From contig JAWWBN010000017.1 in the NCBI GenBank assembly GCA_033720955.1, forward strand, positions 1-30,484: a stretch of DNA of 30,484 bases, read 5' to 3'. Below are positions 7,951 through 15,815 of the stretch, piece after piece. Positions within the stretch are counted from its first letter, which is position 1. Every line of letters begins with the position of its first letter. Origin of the DNA: JAWWBN01 sp033720955. GTDB lineage: Bacteria; Acidobacteriota; Thermoanaerobaculia; Multivoradales; JAHEKO01. The translations under genes were made by a program, and so were the position numbers. Under the pieces are notes generated by a model, which was not told where the DNA came from, did not search any database, and saw nothing but the letters and a program-made list of their open reading frames with translations.

Positions 7951-10900
7951 TCAGTCGCAGGGGTCCTCCGCCTCGTGGCACCGGCCGACGTCGGGGGCGA
8001 TCTGCGACCAACCCCAGAGCGGGTCCTTCACCAGCGTCTCCACGAGGTCGCTGAACTGCTCGATCTCCGCCCGCATCCGGTGCGGATCCAGCTTGTCGAA
8101 GTGACCGTGCGAGCCGCCCCACGAGAGCAGGTAGTTCGGGTTGGGAACGTAGCCCACCGTCGGCACTCCGGTGCAGGAGACGTACTGCCCCTCGCCGAAG
8201 AAGTCGCGCTTGAAGAGCCGCCGGACGCGCTTGCGGGCGGGGATGAGGATCCGGCGCTCGGGCGACAGGAACCGATCGACCAGGGCTTCCAGCTCCCCGT
8301 GGTGGTCGGCCACGAAGACGAGAGGCGGCTCGGCCATCTCGAGGCCGTTCTCTCTGCGGACGTCGTAGCCGCCGGCGCCGTCGACCCACTCGGTCGCCCC
8401 GAGGTGCTCGATGGCCACGGCGGCGCGCGTCCTCCCCAGCCAGGGGGGAGGGTTGTTGCGCCACACCAGGTCCTTGGCGCCCTCGATCTGCTTCACCATG
8501 TGGCCCGTGGCGAAGAGGAAGACGAGACTCCGCCGCCGCTCCGCCTTCGGCATCGCCGCGAAGCGGTGGGCGAGGGCGACGAGGGCGATCGCGCCGTTCT
8601 CCTCCAGGGCGCTGGGACCGTCGGTGTGGGTGTAAACCAGGATGAACTCCTCGTCCGCCATCCCCTCCCTCGCCCCGGGGAGCGTGTAGATCAGATGCCG
8701 GGTCTCGTCCAGGTAGTCCACCGAGCCCTCGAGGGTCAGTGTCGCCCGCTTCCCCTGCGCCGCGTGGTCCCTCAGGGTCTGCTCCCAGGTCCGGTCCACG
8801 AACAGCCCCGGGACCCCTTCGCCGATGGGGCGGTCGGCGCGCCGGCTGAAGGGCGCGTACTGCCCCTCGGCGTGCGCTGGGGACATGTCGAGGATGCCGA
8901 CCACTCCCGCCACGCCGGCGTGCCGAGCCTTCTCCAGGCACGGGGCGATCCGCTCCAGCGCAATGGGGCGCTCGTAGCGCGCCCAGTCGTCGAAGTCGGA
9001 GCGGTCGTTGCGGCTGATGTAGCGGAGCAGGCACTTGGGGACGGCGACGCTGGGCAGGGAGACGGCGACGATCTTGCCGGCGTGCCGGCTCGGTCGGAAG
9101 TCGACCTCGCAGAGGAGGTTCAGGAGCGGGATCTTCCGCGGCAGCCAGCCGGGTCGCTCGTAGACCACCTCGCCGGTCACCCCCGCCGGCGGGGTCAGGC
9201 CGCCGAAGGGCATGTAGGACGCCACCGGAACGCTCTGGGTGTTGAGGCCGTCGAGCAGGGTGAGCTTCATCGCCGCCGGGTCGGTCTCCCAGTTGACGAA
9301 GATCCGGTCGACCGACTGGCCGGCGACGTTGGCCAGGGGCTGCATCAGGAGCTCGATCTGGTCCACGAAGTCGTCGTGGGCCGGGGTGCCGGCGAAGCGC
9401 GGCCCCAGGCAGGCCATCCACTGGTTGAGGTCGCTGACCTGCTGAGCGGTGGGGAGCGTGGCGGACACCGCGGGCGGCGGGACCGCGGCGCAGCTCGGCC
9501 GGGGCTGCACCACCGACGGAGGGTTGCTGATCCAGACCGGTGACGAGAGGGCCCGGCGGCCGTTGGCGAGGGTGGCCACCACGGTGTAGGCGTGTCGCCC
9601 GGAGAGGGGGCCGGCGGGGTCCTGGAGGGTGACGGGGGCGGCGAGGCAGCTCTGGTTGACCGGCCGGAGATCGACCGACCGCCCGTCGCGGAAGAGCTCG
9701 AGCTGGACGACGACGTCCGCCGAGGCGTCGCACGCAGCCACCTCGAAGAGGGGGGGCAGTTGGGAGACCTCGGAGCCCATGGGCCAGCCCGAGGCCCAGA
9801 CCTCGAGCTCGAGGTCGCGGTCCTCCGTGGCGAAGAAGCGCCGCTCCCGGAGCGCTGCGAGAACGGTGCCCCGGGAGAGCTCGAGCTGCGGCGTGGCCGC
9901 GGGGACCAGCAGGACCCCGACCCGGAAGTCGTTGCGCGAGCCCCAGGCCCGCTGATGGTTGTCCTGGCCTCCGAGGGCGCCCAGCCGCCACTGGTTCCGG
10001 CTGCCCTGGTCCAAGTAGGTCGGGCCGGGCTCGGCCCACCTCAGGAGGTCGTGGAACTCTGCGAGCCCGTCGTCCTTGTTCCACGTCTCGATGCCCACCA
10101 TCTGCGGGTGGGGCGTCCACCGGCTCCTTCTCAGATGCGCGAACTCGATGCCCAGCAGGTCGTCGTAGGTCCCCGGGTGATTGAACCGACCCACCGCCGC
10201 CGGCTCGCCGTCCAGCCAGTCGCCCAGGCTGCGCAGAAAGAAGTCGCGCAGGATGTGGGTGAAGCCGCCCGAGCCCACGACGGTCACGTGTCCGAGAAGC
10301 GGGTTGCTCCACTCGAACCCCCAGAGGGCCACGAAGGAGCCGGCCTGGTCGGCGGCGTCGGCGGCCTGGCGCAGCCGGTCCCACTTGTCCTGCCAGGGCC
10401 AGATCACGAGGCGCTCGCCGTGGTCGGTCAGGGCGAAGAAGTCGAGGCCGCCCTGGGCGGGATCCTTCGCGTGGGCATAGGCCTCGGCGGGTGACCCCTG
10501 GCCGTCGGAGAGGTCGCTGTGGCTGTGGAGGAAGCCGTAGTACGGCCGGTGGTCCACCCGCTGGATCGGAAGGCTCGCGGCTCCGGAGATCGGCACCGGC
10601 GGCCCGCCGCCCCCGCCGCCGGGACCGGGCCCTCCTCCGCCGGGTCCGCCCCCTCCTGCACGGGGTCCGCCCCCGCCTCCGGGGCCACCCCCTCCTCCGG
10701 CGGGGCCGGCACCTCCTCCGGCGGGGCCAGCCCAGCTCCCGGCCGCCGCTACGCCTCCCCCACCCCCGCCGGTCCTCCTCCCGACAGCGGCCCCGCTCCC
10801 GGGCCCCGGGCCCTCCACTCCCTCTCTGACCGTCCTCAGGACGTCCTCCCGGGACCCGGCGAGCTCCGCGGCCAGCTTGCGGGTGTCCGCGGTCGGGACG

Positions 10901-11295
10901 AAGTCCGAGGGTCCGATCCCCCGGTCGATGAACCTCGCGTAGTTGTCCCAGTTGGGCTCGATCTGGCCGTCCTGGAGCGCGATCCCCAGCACCTCGCTCC
11001 GCGGGAGGGCGATTCCCGGCACCTCCTCCCGCGGCGCGTCCGGCTCGTGGCGGAGGAGGTCCAGGGAGACGAACTCGAGCGGCGTCGGGGGACGGCCGAT
11101 CGCCAGCTCGTAGGCGAGCACGACGTGCTCCCCCCACGTCGCCTGGGCGGCGTACGGCTCCGAGTCCAAGAAGTCGATCAGCGGCTGCAGCCTCCGCTGC
11201 TCGTCCCCGCGCTGCCCGGTCGCCGGCGCGGCCCAGAGCGCAGAGACCACCACCGCGGCGACGACGGTCCGGGCTGCGACGGTCCTTCCGGTCAG
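7951..11295 (-). CDS. Exported PHP-domain metallohydrolase fused to an M28-like domain
   Basis: The predicted protein has 1114 aa if translation starts at CTG 11295. That start gives an ideal signal peptide (TGRTVAARTVVAAVVVSALWAAPATGQ) and lies 5 nt after a GAGGAGG ribosome binding site; no ATG, GTG or TTG gives an equally good signal peptide. Domains: an N-terminal helical region (about 30-150) with weak DUF4214-like spacing; a Gly/Pro-rich linker (about 160-232); and a PHP metallohydrolase of CehA/McbA type (about 250-520) with HSHSDLSDG (His257, His259), TDHGE (Asp291, His292), GFEWSN, FNHPG and GQDNH, so all expected metal ligands are visible. An Ig-like strand region follows, then an M28-like domain with a PA-like insert (about 640-1110) containing YTHTDG (His890, Asp892), LEENG, ATGH, IEHLG and SHGHFDKLD. 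The usual M28 glutamate pair is not visible. It is the last gene of the kinase operon. Substrate unknown. Confidence 0.85.
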   Translation of the reverse strand: MTGRTVAARTVVAAVVVSALWAAPATGQRGDEQRRLQPLIDFLDSEPYAAQATWGEHVVLAYELAIGRPPTPLEFVSLDLLRHEPDAPREEVPGIALPRSEVLGIALQDGQIEPNWDNYARFIDRGIGPSDFVPTADTRKLAAELAGSREDVLRTVREGVEGPGPGSGAAVGRRTGGGGGGVAAAGSWAGPAGGGAGPAGGGGGPGGGGGPRAGGGGPGGGGPGPGGGGGGPPVPISGAASLPIQRVDHRPYYGFLHSHSDLSDGQGSPAEAYAHAKDPAQGGLDFFALTDHGERLVIWPWQDKWDRLRQAADAADQAGSFVALWGFEWSNPLLGHVTVVGSGGFTHILRDFFLRSLGDWLDGEPAAVGRFNHPGTYDDLLGIEFAHLRRSRWTPHPQMVGIETWNKDDGLAEFHDLLRWAEPGPTYLDQGSRNQWRLGALGGQDNHQRAWGSRNDFRVGVLLVPAATPQLELSRGTVLAALRERRFFATEDRDLELEVWASGWPMGSEVSQLPPLFEVAACDASADVVVQLELFRDGRSVDLRPVNQSCLAAPVTLQDPAGPLSGRHAYTVVATLANGRRALSSPVWISNPPSVVQPRPSCAAVPPPAVSATLPTAQQVSDLNQWMACLGPRFAGTPAHDDFVDQIELLMQPLANVAGQSVDRIFVNWETDPAAMKLTLLDGLNTQSVPVASYMPFGGLTPPAGVTGEVVYERPGWLPRKIPLLNLLCEVDFRPSRHAGKIVAVSLPSVAVPKCLLRYISRNDRSDFDDWARYERPIALERIAPCLEKARHAGVAGVVGILDMSPAHAEGQYAPFSRRADRPIGEGVPGLFVDRTWEQTLRDHAAQGKRATLTLEGSVDYLDETRHLIYTLPGAREGMADEEFILVYTHTDGPSALEENGAIALVALAHRFAAMPKAERRRSLVFLFATGHMVKQIEGAKDLVWRNNPPPWLGRTRAAVAIEHLGATEWVDGAGGYDVRRENGLEMAEPPLVFVADHHGELEALVDRFLSPERRILIPARKRVRRLFKRDFFGEGQYVSCTGVPTVGYVPNPNYLLSWGGSHGHFDKLDPHRMRAEIEQFSDLVETLVKDPLWGWSQIAPDVGRCHEAEDPCD
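10601..10820. repeat. GGC/GGG-rich low-complexity tract encoding a Gly-Pro linker
   Basis: The minus strand encodes about 70 residues made almost only of Gly, Pro and Ala in short GGGGP-type units, joining the N-terminal region to the PHP domain. The imperfect repetition makes it a likely site of length variation and of assembly or sequencing error. Confidence 0.75.
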
Positions 11296-11300
11296 GAGAG

Positions 11301-11307
11301 CCTCCTC
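11301..11307 (-). promoter_or_regulatory. Ribosome binding site supporting the CTG start
   Basis: GAGGAGG on the minus strand lies between the ceramidase-like stop codon (11313-11315) and CTG at 11293-11295, with a 5-nt spacer. It is among the strongest Shine-Dalgarno sequences in the window and is the main reason for choosing the CTG start. Confidence 0.6.
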
Positions 11308-11312
11308 GACGG

Positions 11313-13367
11313 CTAGGGCGGAGCGGGGAGCTGGCGGACCAGGTGGTCCGCGATCGCGGTGAAGACCTCGCCCTCGGTGGGACCGAAGAAGTTGGCGACC
11401 GACTCGTAGCCGCCCTGCCGGTACTCGTCGTCGGTGACGATGTAGCCGAGGTGGGCGTTGCTGAGGCCGAAGATCCAGACGTTCTCGTAGGCGAGGGGGG
11501 AGATCGCGTTCCGGATCTCCGCGCCGATGTCGGTGATGGGCTCGCCGGGCAGCGTGACCAGGACGGTGTTGGTGGGAGCGAAGCCGGCGGAGTGGTCGAT
11601 CCGGTAGGCCGCGAGGACGGCTCCCTGGCGGTCCATCCACGGCTCGTCGTCCTCCTTGTCGATGGTGACGACGACCCGGTTGTCGGTCCCGTCGCCGACG
11701 TAGCAGCCGGGAGCCGAGCTCCGCTCGAGAGCGAGCTTGGGGCGGATCTGGATCCGGTCGAGCTTGCGCGGGCAGGCGGGTGAGTACCGCGGGTCGGGAG
11801 GGTCGTTGAGGTGGCAGAAGGAGGAGCTCAGAGTGACGTCGGCAGTCGTGGGAATGCTGGGCAGGGCGTTGACCACGGTGGCCCCGAGCGCGCCGCCGAC
11901 GTCGGCCGCATAGCCGATCGGGCGCACGTCGCCCTCGGTGCCGTTGAAGAAGAGGGTCGTGCCGCCCCAGTGGGTCGCGTCCTCGATGTACCGCTCGGCG
12001 TAGCCCACGTTGTCGGGGTGGAGGGTCAGATTGCCGGCGCCCAGGCTCGTCGGGTGGACGGCGAAGTTGACCACCGTCGCCACGGGCCCGCCGCCGCCGG
12101 GCCGGACGACCGAGATGATTCCCACCGTGGGATCGGGCGGCGTGTTGGGGGGATCGCCCGGGCAGACGTCACGGCGGTTCTCGGTGACGTGGTGCAGGAG
12201 GGCGGTTCCGGTTCCGAGCTCGGCCGTGTCCAGGTCGTCCCGGGCCTCTTCGATCGCCTCGACGATCAGGTCGGCGACCAGCTCGAAGAGCGGACGCACC
12301 CAGAGATCGACGGTGGCCACCCACGGCAGCCAGCGCGGACTGAGGGCGCCCGGCCCGGAGTGGGTGTGGCTGCCGTGCAGGAGGAAGTTCTCCTCGCCCA
12401 CGTCGTCGATGCCGGCGGTGTGGAGCTTCGCCAGAACCGCGGTGCGCAGGTCCTGGAAGGCGCCGACCAGGTCGGCCGACACCCAGTAGAAGGTCTTGCC
12501 GCTCTGGTCGCGCAGGACGAGGGCCTTCACGTCCAGCGGCGGGTCGGTCGCCGGCGGCGGGACGGTGTCCTCGAAGATGTGCGCGTGGTACTGGCGGCGG
12601 AATGCCAGACGCAGGAGGATGCCCAGCCCCAGACAGCTCTTGCGGATCCGCATGAACCCCGCCGCCGGCGGATGGCTGCGACCCGAGAGGGTCCGCAGGA
12701 TCGAGCACCCGGGCCGGCGCTCCAGGGAGGCGAGGTCCAGGGTCCGCTTCCCCAAGCCGGCACAGAACGTCGTCAGACACTGCGGCTTGCCGGCGACGAG
12801 CTGCGAGGCACTGCTCCCGCCGGGCACCGCGGGGAAGGTCTGGAGCAGGCCCAGACCGAAGAGCGAGATCCCGGCGCCCGAGGAGACGAGGTTGCCCCCG
12901 GCCCCGGCTGTACCTCCGACCGTTCCTCCCGCCCGGGGTCGCGCGACGACGGCCCCCTGCGGGCCGGCGACGGGAGAAGCGGCCGCGGTGGCCGAGATCG
13001 AGGTGCCGAAGGCCACGGGCCCGAGAGCTGGACCTTCCGGGGGAGGCTGGGCCGCGGCCGCATCGGTCCCCTCCTCCTGCCCGACGACCGGAGGCAGGGC
13101 GTCGCGGAGCTCGTCGAACGCCTCGATGACCTCGAGGAGCTCCTCCCGAGGCGGCCGGGGAAGGTCCAGCAGGTCCGGCACCAGCTCGGTCACGTCCGGG
13201 GGTCCGCTCTTGCTCGCGCGGCGGAAGATCCGGTCGATGCGCTCCTCGTCCTGGAGGAAGACGTCGAAGGTCTGCCGCCCCTCCTCGGGCCGGGTGGAGG
13301 CGCACCCGCCGGCGAGCGCCAGGCTGAGCGCCAGGGCGGCCGGCAGGGCGGGAGCGGTCCGCATCAT
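11313..13367 (-). CDS. Neutral/alkaline ceramidase-like lipoprotein
   Basis: This 684-aa exported protein has a hydrophobic signal ending LALAGGC (Cys22), a near-canonical lipobox, so it is probably lipid-anchored. Residues about 25-230 form a family-atypical N-terminal extension: charged helical sequence, then Ala/Gly/Pro-rich. From about 235 to the end it matches the neutral ceramidase catalytic superfamily: HGSHTHSGPGAL (His331, His334, His336), NFAVHPTSLG, HPDNVGY, and SNAHLGYIVTDDEYRQGGYE near the C terminus. The ceramidase signature GDVSPN, which carries the nucleophilic serine in characterised enzymes, reads GDVRPI here. Amide hydrolysis of ceramide by the standard mechanism is therefore doubtful. 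The start ATG-ATG at 13362-13367 lies 4 nt after the kinase stop, so translation is likely coupled. The downstream PHP-domain gene follows after 17 nt. Confidence 0.84.
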   Translation of the reverse strand: MMRTAPALPAALALSLALAGGCASTRPEEGRQTFDVFLQDEERIDRIFRRASKSGPPDVTELVPDLLDLPRPPREELLEVIEAFDELRDALPPVVGQEEGTDAAAAQPPPEGPALGPVAFGTSISATAAASPVAGPQGAVVARPRAGGTVGGTAGAGGNLVSSGAGISLFGLGLLQTFPAVPGGSSASQLVAGKPQCLTTFCAGLGKRTLDLASLERRPGCSILRTLSGRSHPPAAGFMRIRKSCLGLGILLRLAFRRQYHAHIFEDTVPPPATDPPLDVKALVLRDQSGKTFYWVSADLVGAFQDLRTAVLAKLHTAGIDDVGEENFLLHGSHTHSGPGALSPRWLPWVATVDLWVRPLFELVADLIVEAIEEARDDLDTAELGTGTALLHHVTENRRDVCPGDPPNTPPDPTVGIISVVRPGGGGPVATVVNFAVHPTSLGAGNLTLHPDNVGYAERYIEDATHWGGTTLFFNGTEGDVRPIGYAADVGGALGATVVNALPSIPTTADVTLSSSFCHLNDPPDPRYSPACPRKLDRIQIRPKLALERSSAPGCYVGDGTDNRVVVTIDKEDDEPWMDRQGAVLAAYRIDHSAGFAPTNTVLVTLPGEPITDIGAEIRNAISPLAYENVWIFGLSNAHLGYIVTDDEYRQGGYESVANFFGPTEGEVFTAIADHLVRQLPAPP

Positions 13368-13371
13368 GGTT

Positions 13372-15630
13372 TCAGCGCGCCCGCTGGCCGGCGGCGATCT
13401 CCCGCACCAGCGTCCGGAACCCCTTCTGCTTCTCGAGGGCGCCGAAGCGATGGTCCAGGCCCAGGGTCAGAGCCCAGGGGTCGCGCGCCTCGACCCCCCG
13501 CTGGATCAGCTCCCACGCCTGGTCGGGGTCGCCCAGCGCGAGGTGGACCACCGCGCGTTGGCAGGGCGAGACCCAGTTCTCGTCGAGCCGCCCCTCCACC
13601 AGCGCGAGCCGGGACCGCGCCGCCTCGGGCTGGCCCGAGACCGCCAGGGTGTGGGCCGCCTGCAGGTGGAGCGACAGCATGGTGAGCTTTTCGAGCGCCC
13701 GCTGCCAGGAGCGGTGGGCCTTCTGGTAGTTCTTCAGGCGCTCGTAGAGCCACCCCAGGAAGATGTTGGTCAGGGCGAAGCCCTTGTCGATCTCCAGGGT
13801 CTCGAGGAGCAGCGCTTCGGCCTGCTCGTAGCGGCCGTCGAGATACCGCATCCAACCGGCCGTGGCCTTGATGTGGAGCGAGAGCGGATCGAGCTTCATC
13901 GCCGCCCGGGTCTGGCGGTGACACTCCTCGGCCCGGCCCCGGGTCATCAGCAGGAAGGCGTACCACCACCGTCCGTGGGCGTAGCTGGGGTTGATCTCGA
14001 GCGCCCGCCGGTAGATCGAGTCGGCACGCTCGAAGTCCCAGTCGTAGAGGTGGGTGACGCCGGCCAGCGACACGAGGGCCTCGGCGGAGTGGGGCTCGAT
14101 CTCGATCGCCCGCTGCGCCGCCTGCCGGGCCGCCTCGAAGGCCTGCTGCGGCGGCAGGAAGGCGTACCAGCCGAGCACGATCTGGCAGTCCGCGAGACCG
14201 GAGTAGGCCGGTGCGAACTCGGGCTGCAGCTCCAGCGCCTGGCGGAAGTAGTTGATGGCGTCCAGCAGCCCGCCTTCGAAGCGGCGGGCCCAGGCGTGCC
14301 GTCCGTAGTGGTACTTCTTGAGGGCGTCCTCGCGAACCCGCACCTCGCCCCCGACTCGCAGGGACTCCTCGGGCGAGAGCTGAAGGTCGATCTGGTGCGC
14401 CAGCGCCCGCGCGACGTCTCCCTGCACGGAGAGGACGTCCTCGACCTGGCGCGTGACCTCGTCCGCCCACACCACCGACTCGGTCGCCGTGTCCACCAGG
14501 CGAACGTCGATCCTCACCCGGGAGCCGGTGCGCAGGACCGACCCGCTCAGCAGGTAGTCGACGCCCAGCCGCTGGCCGATCTCGCGGGCGGTGGGCTCCT
14601 GCGCGCGGTAGTGGGCCATCGACTCGCTGGCGATGACACGCAGGCTGCCGAGCCGCGCCAGCCCGGTGACGAGCGCCTCTGTGAGGCCGTTGGCGAACCA
14701 TCCGCCGGCGTCGAGGTCGCTGATGACCCCCGAGGTCTGGTCCACGAGAGGGAGGACCGCGATCGAGGCGATGTGCGCCCCGCGCGGGTCGTCGGTCCGG
14801 CTGCCGGGGCCGAGGCGGCCGAGCTGGTGCTGCAGCTCCGCGGTGCTCGCCCACCTCTCGTCGGGGTCGATCCGCATGCACCGCGCGATGATCTCATCGA
14901 GGCGCCGGGGCAGCTCCGGCCGGGCGCGCGACGCGCTCGGCGGATCGCTGCGCACCACCCCGCGACAGGCCCGCTGGCCCGTCGCCATCTCGTAGATGAC
15001 GGCGCCCAGCGCGAAGATGTCGGACCGGCTGTCGCCGGAGCTGCCCTCCAACTGCTCCGGGGCCAGGTAGGAGACGGTGCCCTGCACGGCGCCGGGCACC
15101 GTCAGGGTCTTGCCTCGGGTCTTGGTGGGAAGACGGCTGTCGCCAGGGCTTTGGTCGAACGGCAGGGCTTTGGCGAGACCGAAGTCGAGCACCTTCACGT
15201 GGCCGTCGTCGCTCACCACGATGTTCGAGGGCTTGATGTCGCGGTGCACGATGCCGGCGCGGTGGGCCTCTCCCAGCGCCCCCGCCACCCGCAGGGCGAT
15301 CTCGACCACGCGCTCCAGCGGCAGGCCGCCCTTCGGGATCAGCTTGTCCAGGCTCTTGCCCTTGACGAGCTGCATGGTCAGGAAGACCGTGTCGCCGACC
15401 TCCTCGATGTTGTAGAGGGTGACGATCCCGGGGTGGTCGAGGGCGGCCAGGAGCTGGGCCTCCCGCCGGAAACGCTCGAGAAGCTGCTGGTCGCGCGCAA
15501 GCTCCTCCGGGAGGAGCTTGAGAGCGACCCGCCGCCCGAGCCGCAGGTCCTCGGCGGCGTAGACCACACCCATCCCGCCGCTGCCGATCTCCTCGACGAT
15601 CTGATAGTTGGCAATCTGGCGGCCGATCAT
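13372..15630 (-). CDS. Ser/Thr protein kinase with TolB-like domain and TPR repeats
   Basis: This 752-aa protein begins with a Hanks-type kinase domain (about 9-272). Visible are the glycine loop GSGGMG (16-21), Lys38, HRDIKPSN (Asp131, Asn136), DFG (Asp149) and the APE motif near residue 190, so it should be active. Residues about 285-425 form a TolB-N/FlgO-like domain (IAVLPLVDQTS, GLTEALVTGLARLGSLRVI, GVDYLLSGSV). Tetratricopeptide repeats run from about 440 to the C terminus. No transmembrane helix is evident between kinase and TolB-like domain, so the protein appears cytoplasmic, unlike many relatives. The start ATG 15630 has GGAGG 4 nt upstream; an ATG at 15669 is an alternative. It heads the operon with the ceramidase-like and PHP-domain genes. 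Target proteins are unknown. Confidence 0.92.
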   Translation of the reverse strand: MIGRQIANYQIVEEIGSGGMGVVYAAEDLRLGRRVALKLLPEELARDQQLLERFRREAQLLAALDHPGIVTLYNIEEVGDTVFLTMQLVKGKSLDKLIPKGGLPLERVVEIALRVAGALGEAHRAGIVHRDIKPSNIVVSDDGHVKVLDFGLAKALPFDQSPGDSRLPTKTRGKTLTVPGAVQGTVSYLAPEQLEGSSGDSRSDIFALGAVIYEMATGQRACRGVVRSDPPSASRARPELPRRLDEIIARCMRIDPDERWASTAELQHQLGRLGPGSRTDDPRGAHIASIAVLPLVDQTSGVISDLDAGGWFANGLTEALVTGLARLGSLRVIASESMAHYRAQEPTAREIGQRLGVDYLLSGSVLRTGSRVRIDVRLVDTATESVVWADEVTRQVEDVLSVQGDVARALAHQIDLQLSPEESLRVGGEVRVREDALKKYHYGRHAWARRFEGGLLDAINYFRQALELQPEFAPAYSGLADCQIVLGWYAFLPPQQAFEAARQAAQRAIEIEPHSAEALVSLAGVTHLYDWDFERADSIYRRALEINPSYAHGRWWYAFLLMTRGRAEECHRQTRAAMKLDPLSLHIKATAGWMRYLDGRYEQAEALLLETLEIDKGFALTNIFLGWLYERLKNYQKAHRSWQRALEKLTMLSLHLQAAHTLAVSGQPEAARSRLALVEGRLDENWVSPCQRAVVHLALGDPDQAWELIQRGVEARDPWALTLGLDHRFGALEKQKGFRTLVREIAAGQRAR

Positions 15631-15736
15631 CCGACCTCCGGAGGACGCCAGGAGAAGTCCGCCCGCCATCGACGCTCCGGTCACCGGCGACCGGCACGCC
15701 CGCGAGCGAGCTGGGGCTCCCGCCTTTGTTATCCCG

Positions 15737-15766
15737 ATACTAATCGCCCGGCGCCCAGGCCGCCAA
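15737..15766 (-). promoter_or_regulatory. Candidate sigma-70-type promoter of the kinase operon
   Basis: On the minus strand, TTGGCG (15761-15766) and TAGTAT (15737-15742) are 18 bp apart, inside the only AT-richer patch of the 185-bp gap upstream of the kinase. The predicted 5' leader would be about 100 nt. Confidence 0.4.
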
Positions 15767-15815
15767 ACGGAGTGGCGGCCCCTGGCGGCTCGGAGCCTCC
15801 GGCCGGCGCCGCGGC

